The position numbers and the translations under genes are program-made. Under the pieces are notes generated by a model. It did no database searches. It was given only the letters and a program-made list of their open reading frames with translations, and was not told the origin of the DNA. Positions 1 to 8,886 of a DNA stretch of 64,000 nt are shown here, in pieces. This DNA is from Bifidobacterium sp. ESL0769. GTDB taxonomy: Bacteria > Actinomycetota > Actinomycetes > Actinomycetales > Bifidobacteriaceae. Positions within the stretch are counted from its first letter, which is position 1. The number at the start of each line of letters is the position of its first letter. The stretch spans positions 2,232,001 through 2,296,000 of the forward strand of contig NZ_CP113918.1 in assembly GCF_029395495.1 (NCBI RefSeq), given 5' to 3'.

Positions 1-116
1 CATACCTCCTCGAAGGCAGGCCTAGCATCAAGTATATCAAATAGTCGTCAAAACAAATCTACGACCGTATATAGGCATTAATCTAAAATTATTACAAAAT
101 CGCGGAAGAAGCTTCA

Positions 117-3100
117 ATGACCGAACTTGATAGTAAACATTTACGAGAAGCACAAAAGAAATATTTAGAGAAACACTTTAACGAGTCTTCTTCAAACGAC
201 TCTGAGAATCTCAGACCTCATTATGACCATAAAAGCCATTGGGAATATCTCAGTAAATTACTTGACGCGCTGCAAGATCGGGAAAACCATAATATTGCTC
301 TCTCAGGGGCCTACGCTACTGGGAAAAGCAGCATAATCCAAGGTCTGCAAAAACTATGCGAAGCAACCGGCTGTGGCCCCCAGGTCAAAATAGTTTCTTT
401 ATCAACACTTGCCCCGCTTATAGCTCCAGAACAAACAAATCTCGCTGAACCCTCTTCAAAAACGCGTTATTCTACAGAGCCATTCCAATTTTCGCAGGAA
501 AATGACGATTTAGAATATAGGCATATTAAGAAGCCTCGGCAAGAATCAACAAATCAACTGATTCAACATTCAATCGTCAAACAACTCGTCTACAGCAATG
601 ACAACGGCCCACGTTCGAGGTATTCTCAACTTCACAAAATACCAAACCTAACACTCGCCGTCACTACAATAATTACTGTTATCATCGTCGCATTGATTCT
701 TCTTTCAACTTCTACGATACATCTGATATTTGCGCATAGAGGCATGCCGGGAGACCTTTGGGTTCGTATCCTCTTCTTCTTAGCGCTTCTTATTATTACC
801 GGTATTATCACGATGTATATAATGCGTCACTCAAAGAAAACCCCATCTCTTTCAAGCATCCACCTAGGGAATGAACCGAATTCAATAGCTATTAACAATT
901 CCGATGAATCTTATTTCGATAGATACCTTGACGAAATTATTTACTTCTTTGAAACCAATCCTCAAACTGACATAATCGTTTTTGAAGATCTTGATAGATT
1001 TAATGATTCAGAAATTTTCAATAATCTACGAGAACTAAACTCAGTATTAAACAACGCTCCCAAAATCAACAAAAATCAAAGATCGATTCGGTTCATCTAC
1101 TGCGTCAGAGATAGCCTCTTCAGCGAAGCTACAACTGCCAATCCAATTTCCCAATCTTCTGAAACAGGCCAGACCAGAAACGCAGAAAGCAAATTCTTTG
1201 ACGTTCGAATTCCTGTCCTTCCTTTTATCTCATCATTCAATTCTCAAAATTATTTGAAAAATATTTTCAGTGTAAAAACTCTTGCACCTTCTTACTCTCT
1301 TTGGGATGCAACCAAACAAATATCAAGCACCGTGAGCCGTTATCTCACCGACATGCGCCAACTCAAAACAATTGCCTATGAATATCTTATTTTTTCTGAT
1401 AAGATTTTCGGCGAAACCTATTCCCCTCAAAAATCTGAACATGGAGAACCCACCGAAGAATCCTTACTCCTCGCGATGGTTATTTATCATTCTTTTTATC
1501 CAGAAGATTTCGAAAAAATACCTCAAAGACAAAGCAAGTTAGATTATCTATATGACGAAGCTAACCGAATCAGGAATGAGGCGATTAAAGAAACCCGGAA
1601 TGGCATAAATGAGGCCAACGAGATATTAAGCGCTACACAGAAAAACCAAGTTTCGAAAGAAGAAAAAAAGTTTTTCAAAGAGTTCAACATCTCAGACACA
1701 GACGAAGACCTCACGAAGAGAATCCAAAGAATTATCACCACTCTCTCTCAAAGAATAAGAGAACTCCAAAAAGCAGATTTCAAAGAACTAATCGAACTCA
1801 CTTCCATCATGGATTCAACCGCGGATGCCGATAAGGCTCCACAAGATAAAGCCAATCCTATGTGGGAAGCTATTACAAAGACGTATCAGGCCACTTCACG
1901 ATCTAATCTCGCAAGAGACCTGCTGTCTTCGGGATATATCAATAAAGATTATATATTGTACGCATGGATGGACAACAATTCCATAGGATTAGCACGACGA
2001 GACAACCCAGCATTATTTGTTCACCATGTGCTCCAACCACAAATACCAGATTTCTCTTATGAACTCAGCGATGAGGCTATTGCTGATTTACAGGAGCAAG
2101 ATAGTCTGAAATACGACGAGGACTGCACCTTCAATATTTTTATCCTTCAATATTTGCTAAAGCCTGATACAAGAAACGATGCTTCGCAAATAAAAAATAA
2201 TAGGAAATCGGCTACAACAATGCTGAAAAACACCGATATACAATACGAAATCAGCGGTAGAGAATTTTTGAACGAATTCTTCGGTAATTCATACCAAATT
2301 AGTTTTGAAAATAAAACTTCGGCAACAGAAATAATCGCCACGTTTTCTCCTCATATTTTCGATACACTCATCACCAGCGATTTCAACAGCCTCTACCAAA
2401 AACTACAACTCATTAATGCGGCACTACAAGTAATCAATGAAAATAACGAGCCCATTAAATACAGCAATCGAGCATGGGGATTGATACTGTTTGTTTCAGA
2501 TAACTGGACAGATGCTCTGCAATTTTATAATGAAAACACCGATATAACTCTCGTTAACAATATGACCGAATTTATTCATCGTCAAGGATACGTAGATAAC
2601 GATTTCGAAAAAGATAGAATACCGAAAAACATACAGCAATATTTTGCCTTAAACGGATTTTTCTTCGTAACACGTCCTGCCCTAATTTTCGCACTTCAAA
2701 AACTTGGCGAGAAGCAAAATGAAACCATCGATTGCACTAATCTTTCATTGAACAATCTATTGTTACTTGAAAAATATCCGACCGATAATAACGGATGTTC
2801 CATCTATAAAACAGTAATGAAAAACCTTCCGGATTATGCATACATGCTAGACAATGATATCGAATCGCTAATTCCTTCAGACGACGGTATTCTTATTCGG
2901 ATTTTGGCTGATTTGTACCAGAACACCGCTCACTATCGAAGCGACTCGGCTACGCTCGACAGAATTTTCAGCCATAAAGCTGCTGATACACAACTGATTT
3001 CAGATCTCAGCTCTTTAATCAGCAAATTGAATTCTTCCACAACTATGCCCGATGAAAATACTCTGGATCCTGAAGATAGTACCCTCAAACTCAGCCTCTC

Positions 3101-4910
3101 TCGATTTTTGGCAAAAATGGCATTTCCCTATCTACAAAAACAAAAAAACGAAGATGGAATATTCTCTGCCATTCCAGACGAGCCAAAGGACAATCTGTTT
3201 AAATTCACTTTTACCAACATCAATATCTACACAGATCAGATATTCATGCTTACTTCAGAAAATGCCGCCGAGCAGATCATCATTCTCTACATCATGTGCC
3301 GACATGCGATACAGCAAAAAGATTTATCTGCGAAACCCGACGCAGATAAAATCGAGCTCATCCTGCAACGACTATATAGTCAATACCTGAAGCAGATTTC
3401 GGATAAGTCTACAAAATCATCAAAATCCGTCGAAGATGAGCTTTTAAAGAAAATCGTCAAAAACTTACCGGGTGAATTACGCGCTATAACGCCTGCTCCT
3501 CTACCGAAAAATGTTCAAGGCTATATTGAATCCATCAAACGACTCAATAACCGCCATGGCTCTTTTCTGTCGAATAAAAGCGATACTGAATTCACCGATT
3601 CTGATATTGAAATACTTCAACAAAGGAACGGAATACATTACAACGATATATCAGCTTTTAATGTCAGCCTCCTTCGTTATTTACTTGAACATTACGAAAC
3701 CAGTCGATCTGAAATTGCAACTCTCATGCAAACAGTGGACAAGAAATACGAAAAAAATGGGGAATATTTTCTTCTTCACGCTCTTGCTTACAGTAATTCT
3801 ATAACGCAGCCTCTTAAAATAAGAGTATTTGACGAATTCACAAGAAACTCCTCCCGTGCATTAGACTTCATAACAGATCATTCGGGAGAATTAATCACAC
3901 AACCACTAATTAATTTTATTGAAAGTGCCGTGTTGAACACTAATCCAACAGATGTAACCGACGACAGCGTTTTCCGGTTTTTAGGTTGTCTAGAAGAAAA
4001 CTGGAAAATTTGCCAAGCTCTTTTTGAAGATAATTCACCGACCTATAATGCGCTAATAAATCTATTCGAAGAACACCGACCACATTTTTATTCCGGTTTC
4101 CATCTAGTACCAATTATCTCGCAACATGGAACTTACACTATAAACAAAGCTAATATTAACGAGATATTTAAACATTTCGACATCCGTAATGCGAATAAAT
4201 ATGCTGATAACTATTCTCTCAACAATCTTTACTCCTTTGAGCAGAAATATCCAAACAGTGGTGTCTATCACGGCATCATAAGTCATATCGACGATTATGC
4301 ACGATTTATTGATGACAACAAATGCTGTCCAATCGACCAACCATCAAAAAACGGTAATACTAATAGTTCTAATGCTTCTAGCTATGACGATTTTGTCTCT
4401 ATACTTCTAGTTGATATCTATCAGAAAACATATCTCAAAAGATATGCCGCATCAACCGTTCAGCTCTTATTTAAAAATTGTCATCAACTGCAAGGCTTGA
4501 CTGGAGAGACCCCGAAAAACAATAGAGAATTTCTTCTGGGCCAAGATGGCTTGAAATCATTCCTGAATAAACTAGAAGAGCTTTTTGAAAGAGAACAAAT
4601 AGATTCCACCGTTATCAAATACAGAAGGCATCCGTTTATCAGAGAACTCGCAATTAATGGAATTTTTGCCCCCTCTTTCGAAAATGCGTCAGTCTATCTT
4701 CAAGACCTTTGCGACCCCGATTATCAAGAGTGGGATTCTGCAGTGAAGGATATCCTTAAAAAAGCAATGTCACTGAATGCACCGCTATCGGATGAGCTTT
4801 TCAAACAGATAGATTCTTTACTGTTCGAACTCCAAAAGGATAACAGCTTCGAATCAGAAATCCCCGAAATCCGTAATGAGCTCGAAGCATATTCGAAACG
4901 AAACCATTAA
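117..4910 (+). CDS. YobI-like membrane-anchored P-loop NTPase
   Basis: A 1597-residue protein resembling the YobI-type P-loop NTPases. The Walker A motif is GAYATGKS at residues 64-71. Two hydrophobic segments follow at about 178-200 and 214-236. A Walker B-like stretch, DIIVFEDLDRF, lies at 285-295, so the NTPase fold is interrupted by a membrane hairpin. Downstream, RFIYCVRDSLF and KFFDVRIPVLPFI are the kind of motifs expected after Walker B in this group. The remaining ~1,200 residues are helical and leucine/asparagine-rich without a catalytic motif I recognise, and may be a repeat-type sensor. The ATG has GGAAGAAG about six bases upstream. Base composition is much more AT-rich than zwf next door, which suggests transfer. 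The cellular role of the family is not established; size, composition and location suggest a conflict or defence NTPase, which is inference. Confidence 0.75.
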   Translation: MTELDSKHLREAQKKYLEKHFNESSSNDSENLRPHYDHKSHWEYLSKLLDALQDRENHNIALSGAYATGKSSIIQGLQKLCEATGCGPQVKIVSLSTLAPLIAPEQTNLAEPSSKTRYSTEPFQFSQENDDLEYRHIKKPRQESTNQLIQHSIVKQLVYSNDNGPRSRYSQLHKIPNLTLAVTTIITVIIVALILLSTSTIHLIFAHRGMPGDLWVRILFFLALLIITGIITMYIMRHSKKTPSLSSIHLGNEPNSIAINNSDESYFDRYLDEIIYFFETNPQTDIIVFEDLDRFNDSEIFNNLRELNSVLNNAPKINKNQRSIRFIYCVRDSLFSEATTANPISQSSETGQTRNAESKFFDVRIPVLPFISSFNSQNYLKNIFSVKTLAPSYSLWDATKQISSTVSRYLTDMRQLKTIAYEYLIFSDKIFGETYSPQKSEHGEPTEESLLLAMVIYHSFYPEDFEKIPQRQSKLDYLYDEANRIRNEAIKETRNGINEANEILSATQKNQVSKEEKKFFKEFNISDTDEDLTKRIQRIITTLSQRIRELQKADFKELIELTSIMDSTADADKAPQDKANPMWEAITKTYQATSRSNLARDLLSSGYINKDYILYAWMDNNSIGLARRDNPALFVHHVLQPQIPDFSYELSDEAIADLQEQDSLKYDEDCTFNIFILQYLLKPDTRNDASQIKNNRKSATTMLKNTDIQYEISGREFLNEFFGNSYQISFENKTSATEIIATFSPHIFDTLITSDFNSLYQKLQLINAALQVINENNEPIKYSNRAWGLILFVSDNWTDALQFYNENTDITLVNNMTEFIHRQGYVDNDFEKDRIPKNIQQYFALNGFFFVTRPALIFALQKLGEKQNETIDCTNLSLNNLLLLEKYPTDNNGCSIYKTVMKNLPDYAYMLDNDIESLIPSDDGILIRILADLYQNTAHYRSDSATLDRIFSHKAADTQLISDLSSLISKLNSSTTMPDENTLDPEDSTLKLSLSRFLAKMAFPYLQKQKNEDGIFSAIPDEPKDNLFKFTFTNINIYTDQIFMLTSENAAEQIIILYIMCRHAIQQKDLSAKPDADKIELILQRLYSQYLKQISDKSTKSSKSVEDELLKKIVKNLPGELRAITPAPLPKNVQGYIESIKRLNNRHGSFLSNKSDTEFTDSDIEILQQRNGIHYNDISAFNVSLLRYLLEHYETSRSEIATLMQTVDKKYEKNGEYFLLHALAYSNSITQPLKIRVFDEFTRNSSRALDFITDHSGELITQPLINFIESAVLNTNPTDVTDDSVFRFLGCLEENWKICQALFEDNSPTYNALINLFEEHRPHFYSGFHLVPIISQHGTYTINKANINEIFKHFDIRNANKYADNYSLNNLYSFEQKYPNSGVYHGIISHIDDYARFIDDNKCCPIDQPSKNGNTNSSNASSYDDFVSILLVDIYQKTYLKRYAASTVQLLFKNCHQLQGLTGETPKNNREFLLGQDGLKSFLNKLEELFEREQIDSTVIKYRRHPFIRELAINGIFAPSFENASVYLQDLCDPDYQEWDSAVKDILKKAMSLNAPLSDELFKQIDSLLFELQKDNSFESEIPEIRNELEAYSKRNH

Positions 4911-4937
4911 TCGGAAAATATAATCAGAGACTCTAAC

Positions 4938-5066
4938 ATGAACATAATAACCGATACGCCATTGCAACAGTTAAAGTTTAAAAATCCATATGTATCCTAC
5001 TTCAGCTGTTGCGGTTTTCTGCAATTTGCCGAAATGATAAATCAATATTGTATCCCCCAATTGTGA
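4938..5066 (+). CDS. Possible 42-residue ORF or gene remnant after the NTPase
   Basis: An ATG-initiated ORF of 42 codons starts 27 bases after the NTPase stop. It shares the AT-rich composition of that gene and contains an aromatic/Cys-rich stretch (YFSCCGFLQF). I see no clear ribosome binding site and recognise no family. It could be a truncated partner gene left at the junction between the island and the zwf region. The 70 bases between its stop and zwf are open in the zwf frame but contain no start codon, so they are not a convincing N-terminal extension of zwf. Confidence 0.25.
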   Translation: MNIITDTPLQQLKFKNPYVSYFSCCGFLQFAEMINQYCIPQL

Positions 5067-5139
5067 TTCGCACGACAAAGACGGGCATAGTACTGGTTTT
5101 ACGCTTACTGATACCGGGCTGGGCACTACACTGGGCGAT

Positions 5140-6678
5140 ATGAGTGAACTTAACAATTGGGTGAACCCTCTGCGCGATCCGCGAGACTTGCGACTGCCGC
5201 GCATTGCCGGGCCCTGCAGTCTGGTGATTTTCGGCATCACCGGCGATTTGGCGAAGAAGAAACTACAGCCGGCCATTTACGATTTGGCCAACCGCGGCCT
5301 GTTGCCGCCAAGCTTCGGGCTCATCGGCTTCGGACGCCGCCCGTGGAGCAATGAGGAATTCGCCAACTTCGTCAAAGAAAACGTGAAGGCTCATTGCCGC
5401 ACGCCGTTCCGCGAATCGACCTGGGCCAACCTCGCCAAAGGCATGCGCTTTGTGCAGGGCACATTCGATGACAAGGCAGCTTTCGAGCGCCTGAGCCAAA
5501 CGGTCAAAGAACTCGATCGCGACCGCGGCACCCGCGGTAACCACGCGTTCTACATGTCCGTTCCACCGAGCGCCTTCCCCATCGTTTCGAAGCAACTGGC
5601 CGATTCCGGACTGGCCAAGTCCAACGACGACGCATGGCGCCGCGTGATTATCGAGAAGCCGTTCGGTCATGACCTCGAAAGCGCGAAAGAACTCGACCGC
5701 GTTGTCTCCGAGGTCTTCGATCCGAGTTCGGTCTTCCGCATCGACCACTACCTCGGCAAGGAAACCGTGCAGAACATGCTGGCACTGCGTTTCGCCAACT
5801 CCATGTTCGAGCCAATCTGGAACTCCAATTACGTCGACCACGTGCAGATCACCATGGCCGAGGACATTGGCATCGGCGGCCGCGCCGGATACTACGACGG
5901 CATCGGCGCTGCCCGAGACGTAATACAGAACCATTTGCTGCAGCTGATGGCACTGACCGCGATGGAGGAACCGGTGAGCTTCGCCGCCTCCGACCTCACC
6001 GCCGAAAAGACGAAGGTACTTTCCGCCGTCCGTCTGCCGAAGGATCTTGGTGCCTACACCGCCCGCGGCCAGTATGCCGCCGGTTGGCAGGGCTCTGAAG
6101 AAGTCTGCGGCTACCTCGACGAAAAGGGCATCGACAAGTCCAGCACCACCGAGACCTACGCCGCCATCACGCTTGACGTCGACACACGCCGCTGGGCCGG
6201 GGTCCCGTTCTACCTGCGCACCGGCAAGCGCCTGGGCAAGCGCGTCACGGAAATCGCCGTGGTCTTCAAACGCGCCCCGCACCTGCCCTTCGAGCAGACC
6301 GCCGTTCGCGAGCTCGGCAACAACGCCATCGTCATCCGCGTGCAGCCCAACGAGGGCGTCACCATGCGCTTCGGCGCGAAGGTGCCGGGAGCCACCGCCA
6401 TGGAGGTCCGCGATGTGTCGATGGACTTCAGCTATGGCCAGAGCTTCACCGAAAACTCACCCGAAGCTTATGAACGCTTAATTCTGGACGTCTTGCTCGG
6501 TGACCCGCCGCTCTTCCCGACCACCAAAGAGGTCGATCTGAGCTGGCAAATCCTCGACCCAATCGAGGAATATTGGGCCACACTCGGCCAGCCGCAACCC
6601 TACCGCGCCGGCACTTGGGGACCGAAGGAAGCCGACGAAATGCTTGAGCGCGACGGACGCCATTGGAGGATGCCATGA
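5140..6678 (+). CDS. zwf: Glucose-6-phosphate dehydrogenase
   Basis: A 512-residue cytoplasmic enzyme that oxidises glucose 6-phosphate to 6-phosphogluconolactone with NADP+, opening the oxidative pentose phosphate branch. The N-terminal nucleotide-binding loop is GITGDLAKKK at residues 32-41, EKPFG is at 172-176, and the substrate-binding signature RIDHYLGKE is at 200-208. Length is normal for the family. The start at 5140 gives the expected N-terminus (WVNPLRDP...RIAGPCSLVIFG). No strong ribosome binding site is visible, but no alternative start exists in the open frame upstream. It overlaps opcA by four bases (ATGA), so the two are translationally coupled. Identification is firm. Confidence 0.96.
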   Translation: MSELNNWVNPLRDPRDLRLPRIAGPCSLVIFGITGDLAKKKLQPAIYDLANRGLLPPSFGLIGFGRRPWSNEEFANFVKENVKAHCRTPFRESTWANLAKGMRFVQGTFDDKAAFERLSQTVKELDRDRGTRGNHAFYMSVPPSAFPIVSKQLADSGLAKSNDDAWRRVIIEKPFGHDLESAKELDRVVSEVFDPSSVFRIDHYLGKETVQNMLALRFANSMFEPIWNSNYVDHVQITMAEDIGIGGRAGYYDGIGAARDVIQNHLLQLMALTAMEEPVSFAASDLTAEKTKVLSAVRLPKDLGAYTARGQYAAGWQGSEEVCGYLDEKGIDKSSTTETYAAITLDVDTRRWAGVPFYLRTGKRLGKRVTEIAVVFKRAPHLPFEQTAVRELGNNAIVIRVQPNEGVTMRFGAKVPGATAMEVRDVSMDFSYGQSFTENSPEAYERLILDVLLGDPPLFPTTKEVDLSWQILDPIEEYWATLGQPQPYRAGTWGPKEADEMLERDGRHWRMP

Positions 6679-7649
6679 TTATCAAAATGCCCGATACCGA
6701 GACCAGCGCCATCGCGCGCAAAATCGACGAGCTGCACCAGGAGCGCGGCGAGGCCGGCAACGACCGTGTGCTTACGCTCATCATCTCGACCGATGAACAA
6801 GAGCTTGAGAACGCGCTGAAAATCGCCAATTCCGCAGGCCGTGAGCACCCGTGCCGCGTCATTGCGATTGTGCCGAACAGCAAGGAACTGCCCTTCTGCG
6901 ACGTGGACAAGGAACCGGATTGCTATGTCACCGATTCCGGCGATGTCGAGACCGATCTTGACGCCCAGGTTCGCTTCGGTGCCGACGCCGGTGCAGGCGA
7001 AGTCATCATCCTGCGTCCGCGCGGCGGACTTTGCCAGCACACCGATACGTTGGTCATGCCGCTGCTCGTGCCGGACGCGCCAGTTGTGACATGGTGGCCG
7101 ACCAATCCGCCGGCAAACCCCTCCCGCGACCCGCTTGGAGCGATGGCCGGAAGTCGTATTACAGATGCGCTTCGTTCCAAAGACCCGGATGCGACTTTTG
7201 CCAAGCTTCGTGCCAACTGGGAGCCGAAGGACATCGACTTCTCGTGGACGCGCCTGACCACATGGCGCGCGATGCTGGCCACCGCCATCGACCAGCCGCC
7301 GCATCTGCCGATTGAGTCTGTCAAGGTCAGCGGCCAGCCCGATTATCTGCCGCTAAAGCTGCTTGCCGCATGGCTTGCGTTGAAACTCAACGTGCCAGTC
7401 GAGCTCGGCTATGTCACCGGTGCCGAAGCGATTACCGGCGTCTATCTCAAACGTTCTAACGGAGTGATTGCGCTGGAACGACCGGATTCGCGGGAAGCAG
7501 TCATCAGCCAGCCCGGGCAGGCACCGCAGCGTGTCGCCATGCCGTTGCGTTCGCTTGAGGACTGCTTGAGCGAGGAATTACGCCGTATCGATCCGGACGA
7601 GGTCTACGCCGACGTGATTCGCACGGGTTGGGATATGATTCAAGACTGA
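6675..7649 (+). CDS. opcA: OpcA, glucose-6-phosphate dehydrogenase assembly/activator protein
   Basis: A 324-residue protein matching actinobacterial OpcA, which is needed for full activity or assembly of Zwf. Its position, with its ATG overlapping the zwf stop, is the standard arrangement. The start at 6675 is preferred over the in-frame ATG at 6663 because GGAGGA at 6665-6670 sits five bases before it, and the earlier ATG would lie inside that site. The body contains Trp-rich elements such as VVTWWP, in line with the family. There are no membrane segments. Confidence 0.93.
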   Translation: MIIKMPDTETSAIARKIDELHQERGEAGNDRVLTLIISTDEQELENALKIANSAGREHPCRVIAIVPNSKELPFCDVDKEPDCYVTDSGDVETDLDAQVRFGADAGAGEVIILRPRGGLCQHTDTLVMPLLVPDAPVVTWWPTNPPANPSRDPLGAMAGSRITDALRSKDPDATFAKLRANWEPKDIDFSWTRLTTWRAMLATAIDQPPHLPIESVKVSGQPDYLPLKLLAAWLALKLNVPVELGYVTGAEAITGVYLKRSNGVIALERPDSREAVISQPGQAPQRVAMPLRSLEDCLSEELRRIDPDEVYADVIRTGWDMIQD

Positions 7650-7656
7650 GACGATA

Positions 7657-7728
7657 TACAAGTCGGTAGATAGCTTTTTAGGATTGGCGGAAAATAGCCA
7701 TTCCGAAAAACCTTTCTACCGACTTGTA
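7657..7728. repeat. 72-bp element with perfect 14-bp inverted ends between opcA and pgl
   Basis: TACAAGTCGGTAGA at 7657-7670 is the exact reverse complement of 7715-7728. Between the arms is an AT-rich stretch containing a second, imperfect dyad (GGATTGGC / GCCATTCC). As RNA it would fold into one long hairpin that could attenuate or process the transcript. As DNA it resembles a short palindromic or MITE-like insertion, but I see no clear target-site duplication. Confidence 0.6.
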
Positions 7729-7748
7729 CGCGATAGAGAGAAGAAACT

Positions 7749-8567
7749 ATGGTCAATCGAAAATTGGAAGTATATAAGGACCCGGAAACTGTGGCTCAAG
7801 CGGCCGCTCAACGCACGTTGCTTGCGATTCTGGACGGGCTGAGCGAATGCGACAGCGACACTGCCGCGAAACCGGTTCGTAACCGTTACGACGTGGCACT
7901 GACCGGTGGATCCGATATCCTGCGGGCGCTGACTTACATGGCTTCAAACCCGCTGGTCGATGCCATCGACTGGAATCGTGTTCATTTCTGGTGGGGTGAT
8001 GACCGCTTCGTGGCCGCCACCGACGAGGACCGCAGCTCGTGGCAGGCTCGCGAACGCTTCCTCAACAAGCTTGTCGCTGACGGACGTCTGCCGAAAAGCA
8101 ACATCCACGAGATGGCTGCGGACACCCGCACACCCGAGCAAGTTGCCGCCGCCAGCGATACCGAAAACGACGAACTGCTCGCCAAAGCCGCCGCTGATTA
8201 CGAAAACAATCTCAGGAACGAACTCGGCGATAAGCCCACAATGGATCTGCTGATTCTTGGCATGGGCCCTGACGGCCACTTCGCCTCGCTTTTCCCGGGC
8301 CATGACGGAATCAAGGTAACCGACCCGGCACGCTTGGCCGTCGGTGTCTCGCACTCCCCCAAGATGCCGCCGCTGCGCATCTCGATGACTGCGCCGATGC
8401 TCGCCCGCACCCGTCGCACCTGGATGCTCACGTGCGGAGCAGGCAAGGCCGACGCCACCGCCCACGTCTTCGCGCAGGCCAACAACCCAAACTACCCTTC
8501 CAGCTTCGCCACCGGAACCGAGGAGTTTGTGTGGTTCACAACGCCCGATGCGGTGGCAAAGTTGTAA
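7749..8567 (+). CDS. pgl: 6-phosphogluconolactonase (DevB/SOL family)
   Basis: A 272-residue enzyme hydrolysing 6-phosphogluconolactone to 6-phosphogluconate, the second step of the oxidative pentose phosphate pathway. Family motifs are visible: an ALTGGSDI-type sugar-phosphate loop near residues 49-56, FWWGDDRFV around 79-88, and LLILGMGPDGHFASLFPG, the conserved glycine-rich active-site stretch. The gene follows zwf and opcA on the same strand, 99 bases downstream, with the 72-bp palindromic element in the gap. GAGAGAAG lies a few bases before the ATG. Identification is firm. Confidence 0.94.
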   Translation: MVNRKLEVYKDPETVAQAAAQRTLLAILDGLSECDSDTAAKPVRNRYDVALTGGSDILRALTYMASNPLVDAIDWNRVHFWWGDDRFVAATDEDRSSWQARERFLNKLVADGRLPKSNIHEMAADTRTPEQVAAASDTENDELLAKAAADYENNLRNELGDKPTMDLLILGMGPDGHFASLFPGHDGIKVTDPARLAVGVSHSPKMPPLRISMTAPMLARTRRTWMLTCGAGKADATAHVFAQANNPNYPSSFATGTEEFVWFTTPDAVAKL

Positions 8568-8678
8568 AAACACCAACAAAAACATCGGATGATGAAAAAA
8601 TAACGCATCAATGATGAAAAATTACATCACACCCGCTAATTGTAATGCGTTGTGAAATAAATTTAATCTGAATATAAC

Positions 8679-8714
8679 TTGTGCCTCCGCTCCACGAAAG
8701 GAACGGAGGCACAA
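8679..8714. terminator. Hairpin between convergent pgl and gnd
   Basis: TTGTGCCTCCG at 8679-8689 pairs perfectly with 8704-8714 across a 14-base loop. It lies between two convergent genes, so it probably serves as a terminator for either strand, although neither side has a strong T-run. Confidence 0.6.
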
Positions 8715-8773
8715 ACGTCACTGGTCAAACTAACCAATCAAACCGACCTGCCAAACCAGCCAACCAAGTAGTC

Positions 8774-8886
8774 AGCCAGCAGCAAGTGTCGCGAAATCAG
8801 GCGCCGCAATTAGCCAATCAGTCAACCAAATAACCAGCCAACAGCAAACGCCCAAAAATCAAACGCCGGCGATCAACCAATCAGTC
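8774..8886. repeat. Two diverged 50-bp tandem repeats overlapping the end of gnd
   Basis: 8774-8823 and 8836-8886 are clearly related copies with a period of about 62 bp (shared pattern: AGCCA-CAGCAA, then AAATCA, CGCCG and CAATCAGTC). The second copy includes the gnd stop codon, so the 3' untranslated region carries a decayed duplication of the gene's last codons. The whole 8568-8880 gap holds only this repeat tract and the hairpin; I see no gene in it. Confidence 0.6.

Noticed and set aside
5263..6282. 339-codon minus-strand ORF opposite zwf
   Set aside because: Antisense to a firmly identified enzyme; no ribosome binding site or recognisable domain.
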